This document shows, one piece after another, positions 27,653 through 37,445 of a stretch of DNA of 64,000 bases (positions are counted from its first letter, which is position 1; the number at the start of each line of letters is the position of its first letter). The stretch spans positions 2,914,001-2,978,000 of the forward strand of contig NZ_CP048113.1 in NCBI RefSeq assembly GCF_010093065.1, written 5' to 3'. The translations under genes were made by a program, and so were the position numbers. Below the pieces are notes generated by a model. That model made no database searches. It worked only from the letters and a program-made list of their open reading frames with translations, and was not told where the DNA came from. This stretch comes from Chitinophaga agri. Lineage in GTDB: Bacteria; Bacteroidota; Bacteroidia; Chitinophagales; Chitinophagaceae.

Positions 27653-28452
27653 ATGCAAAAGATCATTATCTTACCCATATAAAACGCCTGCTCTCCTGCT
27701 TTATACGCTTAAGTATAGTCACGCTGCTTTTTGCACAATCCAAAAATGCTAAAAACTAGTAGTTACTTTCCACCAAAAGACGCCTGGCAGCAACGCTCTC
27801 CTCATACACCGGGGCTAAATGCTGCAAAACTGGCAGCTGCCATACAGTTTACATAAGCCAATGAGACGAGAGTCCCCGTAATAGGAAAGTGGCACAGGTA
27901 CTGAGTTTCGGCAAAGAGCCTTTCAGCAATGGTGTCGGTACTTTCTCTACCCGTGGTGATGCGACAGGCATTATTGTATATAAAGGTTATATCGTGGCTG
28001 AATGGGAGCGCCCTTCCGGGTGGACATGACACACAGTGTGACAAAAAGTTTTCTGTCAGAGTTGGTAGGGCTGGCGGTGGCGTAAACCGTTACCATAGGC
28101 GCTTAAGAGCAGCATCATGGACGAGACAGGCGCCTCCAATACCTGGAGATGGACGGCGCTGACATTGCACAGAGGTAACTGGAACGGAAAACAGCTGCTT
28201 TCCGAACAGTGGGTGAAACAATCCCTGACACCTACCACTGTCAAACCTACCTATGGATACATGAACTGGTTCCTGAATACAGGAAAAGAGTTATTGCCTG
28301 GCGCCCCCGCTGATGCTTTCGTCCATATTGGTAACGGAACGAATTTCATCTACGTAGCCCCGGGTCACGATCTCATAGCAATCGTGAGATGGATAGAAAA
28401 TAGATCGATGGACGAGATGGTAAAACATATACTGGCTGCCATCCCGCAATAG
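27653..28452 (+). pseudogene. Decayed serine hydrolase (class C beta-lactamase family)
   Basis: Pieces of one protein can be followed through several frames. A start (MQKIIILPI, then stop) and a signal-like stretch in another frame precede YFPPKDAWQQRSP from 27764, which is interrupted by stops. GVGTFSTRGDATGIIVYKGY follows in another frame, then a frame shift leads to VDMTHSVTKSFLSELVG, which contains the catalytic S-x-x-K. After more damage, the C-terminal part from 28117 to 28452 is open (YGYMNWFLNTGKELLPG, then VHIGNGTNFIYVAP). The middle of the enzyme, including the Y-x-N motif, is gone. The gene is dead by multiple frameshifts, stops and a deletion. Confidence 0.8.
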
Positions 28453-28456
28453 CCCT

Positions 28457-28720
28457 TTAGCAGGGTATTGCTTCCGGCATCAATAGTTTACCCAGATTGA
28501 TGCGGGCGATTCTGAAATTACGCCATTGCTGGCTATCGCATTCCAGAGGAGATATTTTACTGATGAGCAGGTCGAGCTGCTCAAATAGTAAACGCTTGTT
28601 AGTAGCGATTTCCGCTGCGGCTGATACAATTGCTTCTACTGTCGTGTCGTTAAATGCCTTCTTTATATCTTCAATGACTGACAAAGCCTGTTCACTTGTT
28701 CTCATAATTTGTCGATACAT
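28457..28720 (-). CDS. Small hypothetical protein
   Basis: 87 residues from the ATG at 28720 (MYRQIMRTSEQALSV); the next ATG at 28705 is also possible. A longer frame to 28816 depends on a TTG and would start in AT-rich promoter sequence. It is helical, without signal peptide or cysteine pairs, and has a possible coiled coil. It is divergent from the WG gene at 28828 and convergent with the dead hydrolase, 4 bases from its end. No family recognised. Confidence 0.45.
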   Translation of the reverse strand: MYRQIMRTSEQALSVIEDIKKAFNDTTVEAIVSAAAEIATNKRLLFEQLDLLISKISPLECDSQQWRNFRIARINLGKLLMPEAIPC

Positions 28721-28827
28721 TTTCGGCCGCAAATATACCGCTACCTTTTTAACCATCCAACACATTAAAGAGAAGATGAATATATTTATCAAAAACGTTA
28801 TATTTGCCAGGAACAATCCTATACTTT

Positions 28828-30078
28828 ATGAAAACCATCTACTTTCTCCCTGTTCTGCTCATGAGCGTATGGTGCAAGGCACAGGATGGCCTCTACCCGT
28901 ATGCTGAAAAAAACAAATGGGGCCTTACAAACAAGAAACATAGTGTTATTGCTGCGCCGCAATTTGACAGCATACACCTGTTCAATGGTGATTATGCCCG
29001 TGTGGAAAATAACAGAAAAGTAGGATTGATCCATTCTTCCGGCAGGATCGTCTATGCGTGCAATTATTCGGATATGCCTTTTGTTGCACCTAATGGTATG
29101 GCGGTAGCGAAAGTGATGAAAGGATATGTACTGCTGGACCCTGCTACTGGTAAACAGAAAGGATCACTGATATTTGATGAAATACCGGGTATCAATCCGA
29201 TGTCTAAAGCTACTAACCTGCTGCTCGTTAAAAAAGAAGGTGCAATCGGACTGATTGATATGACAACAGGTGATCTTGTGAATAAAAAGCTGAAATATGA
29301 CGATGGTGAGTTTTTTGAAGAGAAGTCCCTGAAAGATCTACTGATTGTTGGTGTAGACGGCAAATATGGTGTGATCACTGCGGTAACTGCTAAAGAACTG
29401 ATCCAACCGGTATACAGCGAAATAAGAGGTATTACGGACGGTACACGTGATTTTATCAAAGCGACTACAGATGATGAAAGAGTTGTTTACTTTGATGCCA
29501 CCGGCAAGGTAGTACCTGCTGCACAGGCACAGGCAGCTGAGAAAGCAGATGAAAATGCACATGGAGATCATTCATCCTCAAACAATACGGGAGAGAAAAA
29601 AGACCTGCATATTTACAAAATGCCGGGTGCTGATAAATGGAGAGTTGTGTTGGAAATGACGGAGTTCCAGCGCCGTGGACGTCCGCTGGATAGTACGGAT
29701 CTCAATGGCTATTCCAAACTGGAATACCTGTCATACAATGAAACCCTGCCTAAATTTCCGGGTAAGATAAAAGCGGTCAAAGATGGTAAAGCAGGTGTAA
29801 TTGATATGAAAGGAAATGTACTCGTTCCATTGATCTATGATGATGTGACCTACAGAGAAGATAATATCGGGCACTATGCATTCATCGAAACAAAAGTAGG
29901 TAACAGAGTTGGCGTGATTCCTGCAGAAACCATGAAGGAACTGAAAAAGCCCGTACTCGTGCAGGTAATTGATGAAGATGTGAACCGCCAGGCGCTGCTG
30001 GTACAAACAGCCAGTGGTACAAGAGGATATATGGATAAGGCCTCCGGCGAAATCTATATCCCTGGTTACAAAGACTAA
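28828..30078 (+). CDS. WG-repeat protein, exported
   Basis: 416 residues from the ATG at 28828 (MKTIYFLPVLLMSVWCKAQ, a signal peptide). WG-type hairpins follow: NKWGLTNKKHSVIAAPQFD, KVGLIHSSGRIVYAC, KYGVITAVTAKEL and KAGVIDMKGNVLVPLIYDD. A charged low-complexity insert (AQAAEKADENAHGDHSSS) divides the protein near residue 245. It is probably a periplasmic or surface binding scaffold; no enzymatic residues are visible. It shares its fold class, not close sequence, with the WG protein at 15425-17365. Confidence 0.85.
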   Translation: MKTIYFLPVLLMSVWCKAQDGLYPYAEKNKWGLTNKKHSVIAAPQFDSIHLFNGDYARVENNRKVGLIHSSGRIVYACNYSDMPFVAPNGMAVAKVMKGYVLLDPATGKQKGSLIFDEIPGINPMSKATNLLLVKKEGAIGLIDMTTGDLVNKKLKYDDGEFFEEKSLKDLLIVGVDGKYGVITAVTAKELIQPVYSEIRGITDGTRDFIKATTDDERVVYFDATGKVVPAAQAQAAEKADENAHGDHSSSNNTGEKKDLHIYKMPGADKWRVVLEMTEFQRRGRPLDSTDLNGYSKLEYLSYNETLPKFPGKIKAVKDGKAGVIDMKGNVLVPLIYDDVTYREDNIGHYAFIETKVGNRVGVIPAETMKELKKPVLVQVIDEDVNRQALLVQTASGTRGYMDKASGEIYIPGYKD

Positions 30079-30097
30079 TCAGCAGTCAATATAACCC

Positions 30098-30126
30098 AAA
30101 AGGCCTGTCTGTGACAGGCTTTTTTT
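30098..30126. terminator. Bidirectional terminator
   Basis: A 7-bp GC-rich stem (30103-30109 with 30113-30119) and 3-base loop, flanked by AAAA and a run of seven T. It lies 20 bases after the WG gene and just before the end of the convergent gene at 30131. Confidence 0.85.
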
Positions 30127-30130
30127 ATTC

Positions 30131-30745
30131 CTATTCCTCCAGTAAGGCATTCACGAGCGCCTTCCATTGCAGTTTCGAAATACCAATGGCGCCAGTGGCG
30201 CCGACAACGGCATTACGCACCTTGTCCAGCGTGTCTTCCACATCTGTATTAGGCATCTCATTCCTACCATATACGGTCGCCGTCACCTTTTCACCATCCC
30301 TTGTAATCACAAACGAACTGGTGGCTTCTTCCTTCAGAAAATGCGCGGTTCCCGCATGTTGCTGCTGCGGATGTCCCGAAGGGCGGGCCCTTATGAAAAA
30401 TAGCTGCTGTGCATCATTCAGCTGTATTTCTTCCACTTGTTCTATCAGCACCCAGTCATATCCTTTGCCCACACTCGTGCCTGGTGCGGGAATATCAATG
30501 CGTATGAACAGTCCGGCATTGGCCGTTTCATCAATTTCTTCTCCCAGTTTATCAACCAGCTGGAAGGAGGAAGATAGCGCACCGCACATTTGTCCCCATT
30601 CATTCACTTGTTGCAGTCTTTTCACTGCCCGTTGAAAAATGGCACCAGCGGCCTGTTCGCTGGAAGCAACTCTCTCTGCGGATGTCTCTGTTTCCTCTCC
30701 CGTATACTGCACGGGTATAAAAGGCGCTGAAATTGGATCTGCCAT
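30131..30745 (-). CDS. Hypothetical protein
   Basis: 204 residues, soluble, starting MADPISAPFIPVQYTGEETE. The middle contains an alternating strand pattern (GLFIRIDIPAPGTSV, then DWVLIEQVEEIQL) and the C-terminus is helical (VRNAVVGATGAIGIS). No signal peptide or membrane helix. I recognise no family. An equally long frame on the opposite strand is Ser/Cys-rich and implausible. The gene stands alone between terminators. Confidence 0.7.
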   Translation of the reverse strand: MADPISAPFIPVQYTGEETETSAERVASSEQAAGAIFQRAVKRLQQVNEWGQMCGALSSSFQLVDKLGEEIDETANAGLFIRIDIPAPGTSVGKGYDWVLIEQVEEIQLNDAQQLFFIRARPSGHPQQQHAGTAHFLKEEATSSFVITRDGEKVTATVYGRNEMPNTDVEDTLDKVRNAVVGATGAIGISKLQWKALVNALLEE

Positions 30746-30781
30746 ATTATAGAGTTATGATAAGTTACCTGTAAAAATTTC

Positions 30782-30877
30782 ATGCCAGAACAAACACTGT
30801 TGGAACACACAATGGAAGATGCGGTAGTGGTTATTGAATATACAGAAAGAAAGTCAGAAAAGAGATACAGGCAGTAG
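30782..30877 (+). CDS. Possible small ORF of 31 codons
   Basis: MPEQTLLEHTMEDAVVVIEY, then a basic tail and TAG. The composition is protein-like (amphipathic, charged end) and it lies alone in a 483-base gap, but there is no homology I can name and no clear promoter. Treat as a candidate only. Confidence 0.2.
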   Translation: MPEQTLLEHTMEDAVVVIEYTERKSEKRYRQ

Positions 30878-30896
30878 CCGGATAGTAATCATATAT

Positions 30897-30929
30897 AAAA
30901 AAAACACCGGAATAGGACTATTCCGGTGT
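30897..30929 (-). terminator. Strong minus-strand terminator hairpin without an obvious gene
   Basis: ACACCGGAATAG (30904-30915) pairs perfectly with 30918-30929 around two bases, and on the minus strand is followed by eight U residues. The nearest minus-strand gene ends 300 bases away at 31229 and has its own hairpin at 31102-31130, so this one may end a separate small transcript. Confidence 0.75.
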
Positions 30930-31101
30930 GCTGCTTAAACCTACAACTGTTACATTATCTGTAATCAAATATTTTTATGAAACAAAAGTACGGGAGCATT
31001 TCTGTACTGCTGCTGTACGAAGTCTGGAATTTATTGGACAAATCACGGTTTTTTACTTTTCGTCAGTTTCTTCATGTGTATTTATGCTTTTTCCTGCAAT
31101 G

Positions 31102-31130
31102 AAAAACGCCGGCCCTGTAATGGACCGGCG
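31102..31130 (-). terminator. Terminator of the PorP-containing operon
   Basis: CGCCGG (31107-31112) pairs with CCGGCG (31125-31130), extended by two more pairs after one mismatch. Read on the minus strand it is followed by UUUUU. It lies about 100 bases past the stop at 31229. Confidence 0.65.
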
Positions 31131-31228
31131 ACTTTCGCGGTGAGCTAAGAAAAATAACATTGATTATCAATCAAATAATGTATTAATAGGTTTTATGCTG
31201 CCGAAATCAATACTCTCCGGTTCCACGA

Positions 31229-32224
31229 TTAAAAATACCGCGGACAACGTGCATTATCCACCTTGTTATTATGTGGGAATAATATCCCTATAGACAGCTC
31301 ATGCGAGCCTCTCTGATATCTGGACATGCCATTGGTGGTAAGATCATAGGAATACCCCAGTCGCATATTATCAGATACAAATACTTCAGCCATTGCACTG
31401 ATCGCATTGCCCATCCGGAGTTCGGAAGGCAGCGCTGGCTTCCCCCATAAGTTAAAGCCGGCGCGGTAAGATGCTCCAAGCCATAACCGCTCCTGCAACA
31501 GCATAAATACGTTGAAGTCGACATTTGTCGGACCTTTGAGATCTTCCTTAATCAGCACTGAGGGTTTCAGTTTGATATCGTTGCTCAGATATACTACAGT
31601 CCCCCCACTCAGGTAGATATGGCGGGACTTCCGTAAGGTAGAATAAAGTGTACCATTACCAAAGTAGATCTTTCCTCCTGTATAGGCAGAGAACAGGTCC
31701 ATTATTGAGAATCCGATGAAAGTCCTGTAGGAATTGTAATAAACACCGAATCGGGCGTCCGGTACCAGGGTACTTTGTTTACCTAATACCAGCGCAGGAT
31801 CATCAGCGTCCACATATTTCCGGGAACTGCCATCCACCGCATACTGTGTGGCACCTAGGCCCAGGCCGAAGGACAATCTGCTGTCATTCGGCAACGGAAT
31901 ACGATAGGAATAAAAGCCATACAGTGATATCGACTCCTGCGGCCCCAGTTTGTCCCATGTTACCTGTCCGCCCAAGCCGATCTTTTTGGAGTACACATCA
32001 GTTACACCATCCATTGCAATGGTGCCTGTCTGCGGAGCTCCCTGAAAACCGGCCCATTGCTGCCGATAGGCACTGTGCAGATACAGCTCCTCCCTGTATC
32101 CTGCATAGGCAGGATTCACACTTAAACCGTTAAATACATACTGACTGAACTGAACATCCTGTTGCGCCTGCAACTCACAGTTCGCAACGAGTAAAAAGAT
32201 GAACAGTAGTAAGCCATTTTTCAT
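31229..32224 (-). CDS. PorP/SprF-family type IX secretion membrane protein
   Basis: 331 residues. The signal peptide ends LQAQ; the mature protein begins QDVQFSQYVFNGLSVNPAYAG, the PorP/SprF signature, and continues as an outer membrane beta-barrel (YSYDLTTNGMSRYQRGSHEL near the end). Such proteins work with type IX secretion and retain a partner cargo carrying a gliding-type C-terminal domain. The partner is the giant protein 4 bases upstream; the paired arrangement is typical. Confidence 0.93.
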   Translation of the reverse strand: MKNGLLLFIFLLVANCELQAQQDVQFSQYVFNGLSVNPAYAGYREELYLHSAYRQQWAGFQGAPQTGTIAMDGVTDVYSKKIGLGGQVTWDKLGPQESISLYGFYSYRIPLPNDSRLSFGLGLGATQYAVDGSSRKYVDADDPALVLGKQSTLVPDARFGVYYNSYRTFIGFSIMDLFSAYTGGKIYFGNGTLYSTLRKSRHIYLSGGTVVYLSNDIKLKPSVLIKEDLKGPTNVDFNVFMLLQERLWLGASYRAGFNLWGKPALPSELRMGNAISAMAEVFVSDNMRLGYSYDLTTNGMSRYQRGSHELSIGILFPHNNKVDNARCPRYF

Positions 32225-32228
32225 AACA

Positions 32229-35200
32229 CTATTTTTGGATCAGTTCTATGTATCCTTTGTAGACCTTTACTGCACGCGCCATATTAATCTTCAGCACGTA
32301 GTAATAAATGCCGCCTGACAGTCCTGCACCACTCCAGTTGTTTGAATAATTCACGGTGCGATACACCTGACTCCCCCAACGGTTATAGATTTCCAGCTCT
32401 GAACCAGGGTACTGCTCAATCCCTCTGATAAAAAAATAATCATTTTTACCATCTCCGTTTGCAGTGACCACGTTCGGAATGAACAGGTCAGGAGAGATCG
32501 TTACAGGCTGAATAGCAGACTCGTTATTGCTCAGGTCCGGATCTGTTTCCCGGCCTGATACCGTGGCCGTATTTTCCAGCATGCCACCATATACGATACG
32601 TGTGGTAAAGGATAGCTGCACTGGTTTATTTACATATACCGTATCAATATTCCAGACTACCTGACGTGTACGTGTATTAAAGAAAGCGCTACCTCCGGTA
32701 GCAGTCATGTTCACATCACTGATCTCTTCCACCATGCCGGAAATATCATCGGTGACAATCACCTGTGTGGCATGGTCCAGACCTTTATTATTCACCGTCA
32801 GTGTAAACGTTACAGGATCACCAACTGTTGGAGCCCGGGCAATCGTCACACTTTTTACAATAGACAGATCAGCTGAAATGCTGTTGCTGTATTCAATATA
32901 CCTGGTGCAATTCCCCTTACTGGCAGGATCAGTCACTGTAACGATAATACGTCCTGTGCCTACTACATTGGAAGATAGCGTACTAAAGTTGCCCGATGCA
33001 TCAGTGTGCGTTGTCGTGATGCTGCCATCAGGATAGGTAACCAGTATATCTGCCAGCGGTATAGCCGTACCAGTGATCCGGAGCAGGCCACCGTCCTGCT
33101 TGACAGGATCGTTGACAACAAATACCGGAAACAGTTCTGACAGTTGCACTTTTAATGAAGCTGCACAGCCCTTCTGATCGGTCACTGTAACTGAATAGTT
33201 ACCTGCCGGCAAATTGTTAATCCTGGTATTGGTTGCACCTGTACTCCACGCCACACGGTATGGTGGTGTGCCACCAGTTGCCGATAATGTGAGCGCACCT
33301 GAGTTGTCGCCATGACAGGTGATATCTCTTTGAGTCACGATCAGCGCAATGTCCAGCGGAGCAGGCACTTTTACCGTCTGTACAACGGAAACGCACTGCT
33401 TTTCGTTCATCACCTGTACGGAGTAATCTCCCCCTCTGAGTCCTGAAAAAGTATTCACATCTTTCCAGTCACCACCATTCAGACTATATTTATAACCACT
33501 ACCTGGCGCAGGTATGATAATATGTCCATCACTACTGTTAGCACAGGAAGTAGTGGTGGTATTTGTTGTGAATACCGGCATTGGTGGTACTTCTACTATA
33601 AAATCAGTTTTATTGCTGCAGCCGTTAACAGTGGTTACTTCATATACCACGTTAGCCGTTCCCGGCCCTATACCTGTTATATGCCCGGCAGCATTCACCC
33701 GCAAGATCTGTTCATTACTGCTGCTCCATACCCCACCCTTTGTCAAACAGCTCAGATCTGTTCCCAACGGATCAATACACACCATGTTATTACCTGTTAT
33801 AGCAGCGATCACCGGCAGGCCCTCTACTGTCAGCGAAGTGGTGGTACTGTTAGAACATTTGCCATCGCTGAACTGATAAGTGACCGTGTAAGTGCCTGGC
33901 TGACTATTCACCAGATCGATCGATCCTGTATGCGTATCTATTGCCAGTCCGGTAGCGGCACTGAACATGCCTCCGGTAGTACCTGTCACCGTTACATCCG
34001 CCGTACCTACTACACAAAACACCTGTTTGGCATAAGTGATTGTCGCCTGTGGCAGCGGATCTACTGTAACAGTCGTTTGAATGCTGTCCTGACAACCATA
34101 GGCATCTGTTACCTGGTAGGTTACAACAGTGTTGCCGGCTGCCAATCCATTCAGCATACCATCATTACCAATGGTGGCTACTGACAGATCATCATTACTC
34201 CAGGTGCCACCAGTCAGTGTATTCTGTAATAACAGCTGGTCTCCCTGGCATACGTTCGCCAGGCCGGTAATGGCAGGTATTACAGGAAGATCATGAATAG
34301 TCAATGTTGTTGTAGTAGTATTAGTACACTGACCATTAGTAAAAGTATACATCACTTCATGCAGACCAGCAGTGCTATTCTGCAGATCAATCTCACCTGT
34401 CACCGCATCAATTGACAGTCCGCCGGAGCCAGTATATGTGCCACCGGCAGTACCTGTTTGCTTAACAGCTGCCGTACCCGTCTTACAGAGATCAGTTGTA
34501 TAACTGATGGTTGCTTCCGGCAGTGTATATACATTCACCGTATCCGTCATAGCAGAAGCAGTACAACCTCTCGCATCTGTGGCAACGGCGATATATACAT
34601 AGCTGCTGCCTGGAAAGGCTGGAACAGCTGTCGTTTGTTGTGCATGATCATCAGTAATGATACTTGCTGCCGCTGGCAACACTGACCATCTGAAGGTGTA
34701 GGGTGCCGGTGTGTTAGTGGCTGAGACAGATAATACAACCGTATCCACCGGACAAACCGCCTGGCTACCAGTGGTGGCCACCACATCAGGTAATGCATAT
34801 ACCGGCAATGTTGTAATAGCGGTGGCATTACAGCCTGTTGCATCGGTTACCGTATAGGTAATATCTGCATATCCAGGGCTTACTGCAAGCAGACGGCCAT
34901 TGCTGTCTACTGTTGCTACCGCAGGATTATTGGTAGACCATGCACCACCACCTGTGCCATTAGTAATGATGGCCGTACTTCCTTCACAAATACCCGGTTT
35001 CGCCGGATTCAACATACTGGCAGGCAATATACCCGCCATTGGAATAACCGCGATATCATCCAGCGCAAGCTCATTACCATCAATACCTATGGCATTGTTC
35101 TGCAAATAGATATCCGCTGTATTGGCAGGGGCAATAAATGTAAACGTGTATTCAGTCCAGTTAGCACTGGTAATAGCTCCGGTCGCAAAACTGGTCACCA

Positions 35201-36701
35201 TACTCCCATCGATAGCAGACATTCCCACCTGTACATCAGGCGCGACAGATGCAGCAGAATTGGTATTCGCTGCCCAGAAACTTAGTTTGTAGGGTTGCCC
35301 TATCAGCAGGTTCGTTAACCGCTTCCGGTAGAAATATTCTCTATGAAAAGCAGGTCTGACCAACATCATATTGCCGGTACCTGTTGTATGATCTGTCAAT
35401 ACACCAGCTCTGTCCGTCGGTTGAATAGTATAGTAACCATCGCTGATATCACTGGTGGGTTGATAATGATAGGAAGTCGCATTAAAAGGAACAGCAGCTG
35501 ATGTACCAAAATCTTCAGTTGATATGACGCCACATGCCTGTGATACTGCCAGCGGATCTAGTAATGCCAGCTGTGCGATAACATGTACTGTTTCACCAGC
35601 GCTGACATTGATCGTCGTTCCGGGAGTTCCGGGTACAGGTGCTGAATTATTTCCCGGGTCATACAGTGTAAATCCGGACAAACCCCAGCCACCCGGTATG
35701 ATGGTTGAAAGTGTATAAGTGCCGGCGTCTACAGGCAGTACGATCGCATTCCCCACCGTATTCAAAGCCGCCCGCTCATCATCGATCCAGCTACCGCCGC
35801 TGGTACGGCTAAAGATAATACCACTCCCGACCGGGACTGCGGATGTATTCCATACCTGTGCCGCTGCTGTCGTGCGGCTAAAAGAAGTATATCGGGTAAC
35901 ATCTGCTATCCAGTTCGTTCCGTTCCAGCTGTAACCATTTGCGTAGATAGTACCATCATCTCCGTATGCGACATCTGCTGTTCCCGGCGTACCCAAGCTG
36001 ACGGCAGTACCTCCGGAAAAAGGTAATGTAAACACCTCGCCACTGAGTGCGCTGTAATAGGCAATATCGCCGGTTGCTGGTAGTAGGTCCAGCCGGGTGG
36101 CATTCACTCCCGTTGGAGTCAGTAATGTCCAGTCGTCTGTATAAGGTGCTGACAATCCATTGTTTTTCCAGATGGCGCCATCGTCCGTGACAATCACGAT
36201 ACGTCCTCCTCCAAAACTAATGCCTCTTGCCCTCAGACCACCATGTGTTCCCGGTGTATAAATAAGTTGCTGATCAATACCATCAAAGAAGTATGCATTC
36301 CCGTTAGCATCTGTATTCACAAATTGGCCGGGACCAGCACCATCAAGCGCAGTACCCGTCAATCCTGTCGGAACCCATTGACTGCTACCGGCTAACCGGT
36401 GACAGATCTGTGCGCCGGCCTGTAATGATATCCACAGTTCACCATCCCCCTGACCATTGGCGGTAACACCATGGCTGGCCCCGATATCATAAATGGCAGT
36501 AGTAGTAACAGGCTGGTCGTTGAGATAAAAACCGGGAATAGTAGTGGGACCTCCGTTTATAGAAAATTGAAAATCAGGCGAAGATTCTTCGTTGATCGCG
36601 CTGACATGTACATAGATGTATCCCTTTTGTGCTATGGCTGATGAGACAAAAAATAATACGGGCACTGAGATCTTCAATAATCTTATGGCAATTCGGTTCA
36701 T
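32229..36701 (-). CDS. Giant surface protein with gliding-motility-type C-terminal sorting domain
   Basis: 1490 residues from the ATG at 36701 (a GTG at 36743 would add 14). The signal peptide is MNRIAIRLLKISVPVLFF. The N-terminal 400 residues look like a propeller or lectin-like region. Then come several Big_2-like and PKD-like Ig domains with near-repeats (GGTYTGSGGLSIDAVTGEID and GGMFSAATGLAIDTHTGSID), one SprB-type repeat (CHGDNSGALTLSATGGTPPY), a DUF11-type domain (DLSIVKSVTIARAPTVGDPV), and at the end the CHU_C domain (FIPNVVTANGDGKNDYFFI, then YNRWGSQVY) that directs type IX secretion. It is probably an adhesin, cotranscribed with porP. Confidence 0.92.
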   Translation of the reverse strand: MNRIAIRLLKISVPVLFFVSSAIAQKGYIYVHVSAINEESSPDFQFSINGGPTTIPGFYLNDQPVTTTAIYDIGASHGVTANGQGDGELWISLQAGAQICHRLAGSSQWVPTGLTGTALDGAGPGQFVNTDANGNAYFFDGIDQQLIYTPGTHGGLRARGISFGGGRIVIVTDDGAIWKNNGLSAPYTDDWTLLTPTGVNATRLDLLPATGDIAYYSALSGEVFTLPFSGGTAVSLGTPGTADVAYGDDGTIYANGYSWNGTNWIADVTRYTSFSRTTAAAQVWNTSAVPVGSGIIFSRTSGGSWIDDERAALNTVGNAIVLPVDAGTYTLSTIIPGGWGLSGFTLYDPGNNSAPVPGTPGTTINVSAGETVHVIAQLALLDPLAVSQACGVISTEDFGTSAAVPFNATSYHYQPTSDISDGYYTIQPTDRAGVLTDHTTGTGNMMLVRPAFHREYFYRKRLTNLLIGQPYKLSFWAANTNSAASVAPDVQVGMSAIDGSMVTSFATGAITSANWTEYTFTFIAPANTADIYLQNNAIGIDGNELALDDIAVIPMAGILPASMLNPAKPGICEGSTAIITNGTGGGAWSTNNPAVATVDSNGRLLAVSPGYADITYTVTDATGCNATAITTLPVYALPDVVATTGSQAVCPVDTVVLSVSATNTPAPYTFRWSVLPAAASIITDDHAQQTTAVPAFPGSSYVYIAVATDARGCTASAMTDTVNVYTLPEATISYTTDLCKTGTAAVKQTGTAGGTYTGSGGLSIDAVTGEIDLQNSTAGLHEVMYTFTNGQCTNTTTTTLTIHDLPVIPAITGLANVCQGDQLLLQNTLTGGTWSNDDLSVATIGNDGMLNGLAAGNTVVTYQVTDAYGCQDSIQTTVTVDPLPQATITYAKQVFCVVGTADVTVTGTTGGMFSAATGLAIDTHTGSIDLVNSQPGTYTVTYQFSDGKCSNSTTTSLTVEGLPVIAAITGNNMVCIDPLGTDLSCLTKGGVWSSSNEQILRVNAAGHITGIGPGTANVVYEVTTVNGCSNKTDFIVEVPPMPVFTTNTTTTSCANSSDGHIIIPAPGSGYKYSLNGGDWKDVNTFSGLRGGDYSVQVMNEKQCVSVVQTVKVPAPLDIALIVTQRDITCHGDNSGALTLSATGGTPPYRVAWSTGATNTRINNLPAGNYSVTVTDQKGCAASLKVQLSELFPVFVVNDPVKQDGGLLRITGTAIPLADILVTYPDGSITTTHTDASGNFSTLSSNVVGTGRIIVTVTDPASKGNCTRYIEYSNSISADLSIVKSVTIARAPTVGDPVTFTLTVNNKGLDHATQVIVTDDISGMVEEISDVNMTATGGSAFFNTRTRQVVWNIDTVYVNKPVQLSFTTRIVYGGMLENTATVSGRETDPDLSNNESAIQPVTISPDLFIPNVVTANGDGKNDYFFIRGIEQYPGSELEIYNRWGSQVYRTVNYSNNWSGAGLSGGIYYYVLKINMARAVKVYKGYIELIQK

Positions 36702-37001
36702 AGGTACTTTGGGAACTACAGAAAACTGTAGGTGGATATTCACTTACTATACATCAATCCAGCGCGTAATATAGACCATATTTATGATATAAATGTAATA
36801 TGATATCAAATTAGATACCCGTGACAGTTACGGAATACACGAAATCATTGAGACTGATTGTTTTCCATTTCAGCAGTTACTGATGGTGCTGATTTTAAAA
36901 AACCTTAATTTGGTAAGTGCCGTTGTGACTGACCGGCCTGAATATTGTAGTTTAATATGTAGTATCCCGTCTGAGGGAATTAAAACCTTAAAGATTATTC
37001 G
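36702..37001. other. 300-base divergent intergenic region
   Basis: It separates the giant surface protein (-) from the DUF2147 gene (+). The sequence is AT-rich with short AT palindromes (around 36779-36815) and must hold two divergent promoters. I see no clear -7 box with correct spacing, no RNA gene and no coding frame. Confidence 0.5.
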
Positions 37002-37436
37002 ATGAAAAAGCTCACTCTTCTACTTTTCGTCCTGGCGGTTGCCACAGGTAGTCTTTTTGCACAAAATGCGCCAGCAGATAAAATACTGGGTACCTGGCTC
37101 AGTGAAGAAAAAGATGGTAAAATAGAGATCTACAAATCTGGTAACAAATACTTTGGGAAGCTCGTGTGGGGTAAGAACATGTATGAACCAGATGGCAGTT
37201 CGCGCACTGATATCAAAAACCCCGATGAAAAGTTGCGCAGTCGCAAGTTGCAGGACCTGGTACTACTGACCAATTTCACCTATGATGACGGGGAATGGGA
37301 AGGAGGTAAGATCTATGATCCAAAGAGCGGAAAAACCTACAGTTGTGTAATGAAATTCAAGGGTACTACGCTACAGATACGTGGGTACATAGGCATCTCT
37401 CTGATGGGTCGTACAACTGTCTGGACGAGGAGTTAA
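37002..37436 (+). CDS. DUF2147 family exported protein
   Basis: 144 residues. MKKLTLLLFVLAVATGSLFA is the signal peptide. The mature domain (ILGTWLSEEKDGKIEIYKSG, then GKIYDPKSGKTYSCVMKF and LQIRGYIGISLMGRTTVWTR) is a complete DUF2147 lipocalin-like beta-barrel. It should be periplasmic; the function of the family is unknown. It stands alone. Confidence 0.93.
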   Translation: MKKLTLLLFVLAVATGSLFAQNAPADKILGTWLSEEKDGKIEIYKSGNKYFGKLVWGKNMYEPDGSSRTDIKNPDEKLRSRKLQDLVLLTNFTYDDGEWEGGKIYDPKSGKTYSCVMKFKGTTLQIRGYIGISLMGRTTVWTRS

Positions 37437-37445
37437 TGAGGAACG

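Noticed and set aside
30111..30635. 174-codon plus-strand frame opposite the hypothetical gene at 30131
   Set aside because: Extremely Ser/Cys-rich and starts inside the terminator region; the minus-strand frame has normal composition.
31004..31018. GTAC-containing near palindrome considered as a fourth TetR operator
   Set aside because: The arms are not inverted in the TGTAC-N6-GTACA pattern and the flanks do not match the other three sites.
33522..34184. 220-codon plus-strand frame opposite the giant surface protein
   Set aside because: Cys/Tyr/Ser-rich shadow within the Ig-domain repeats of the minus-strand gene.
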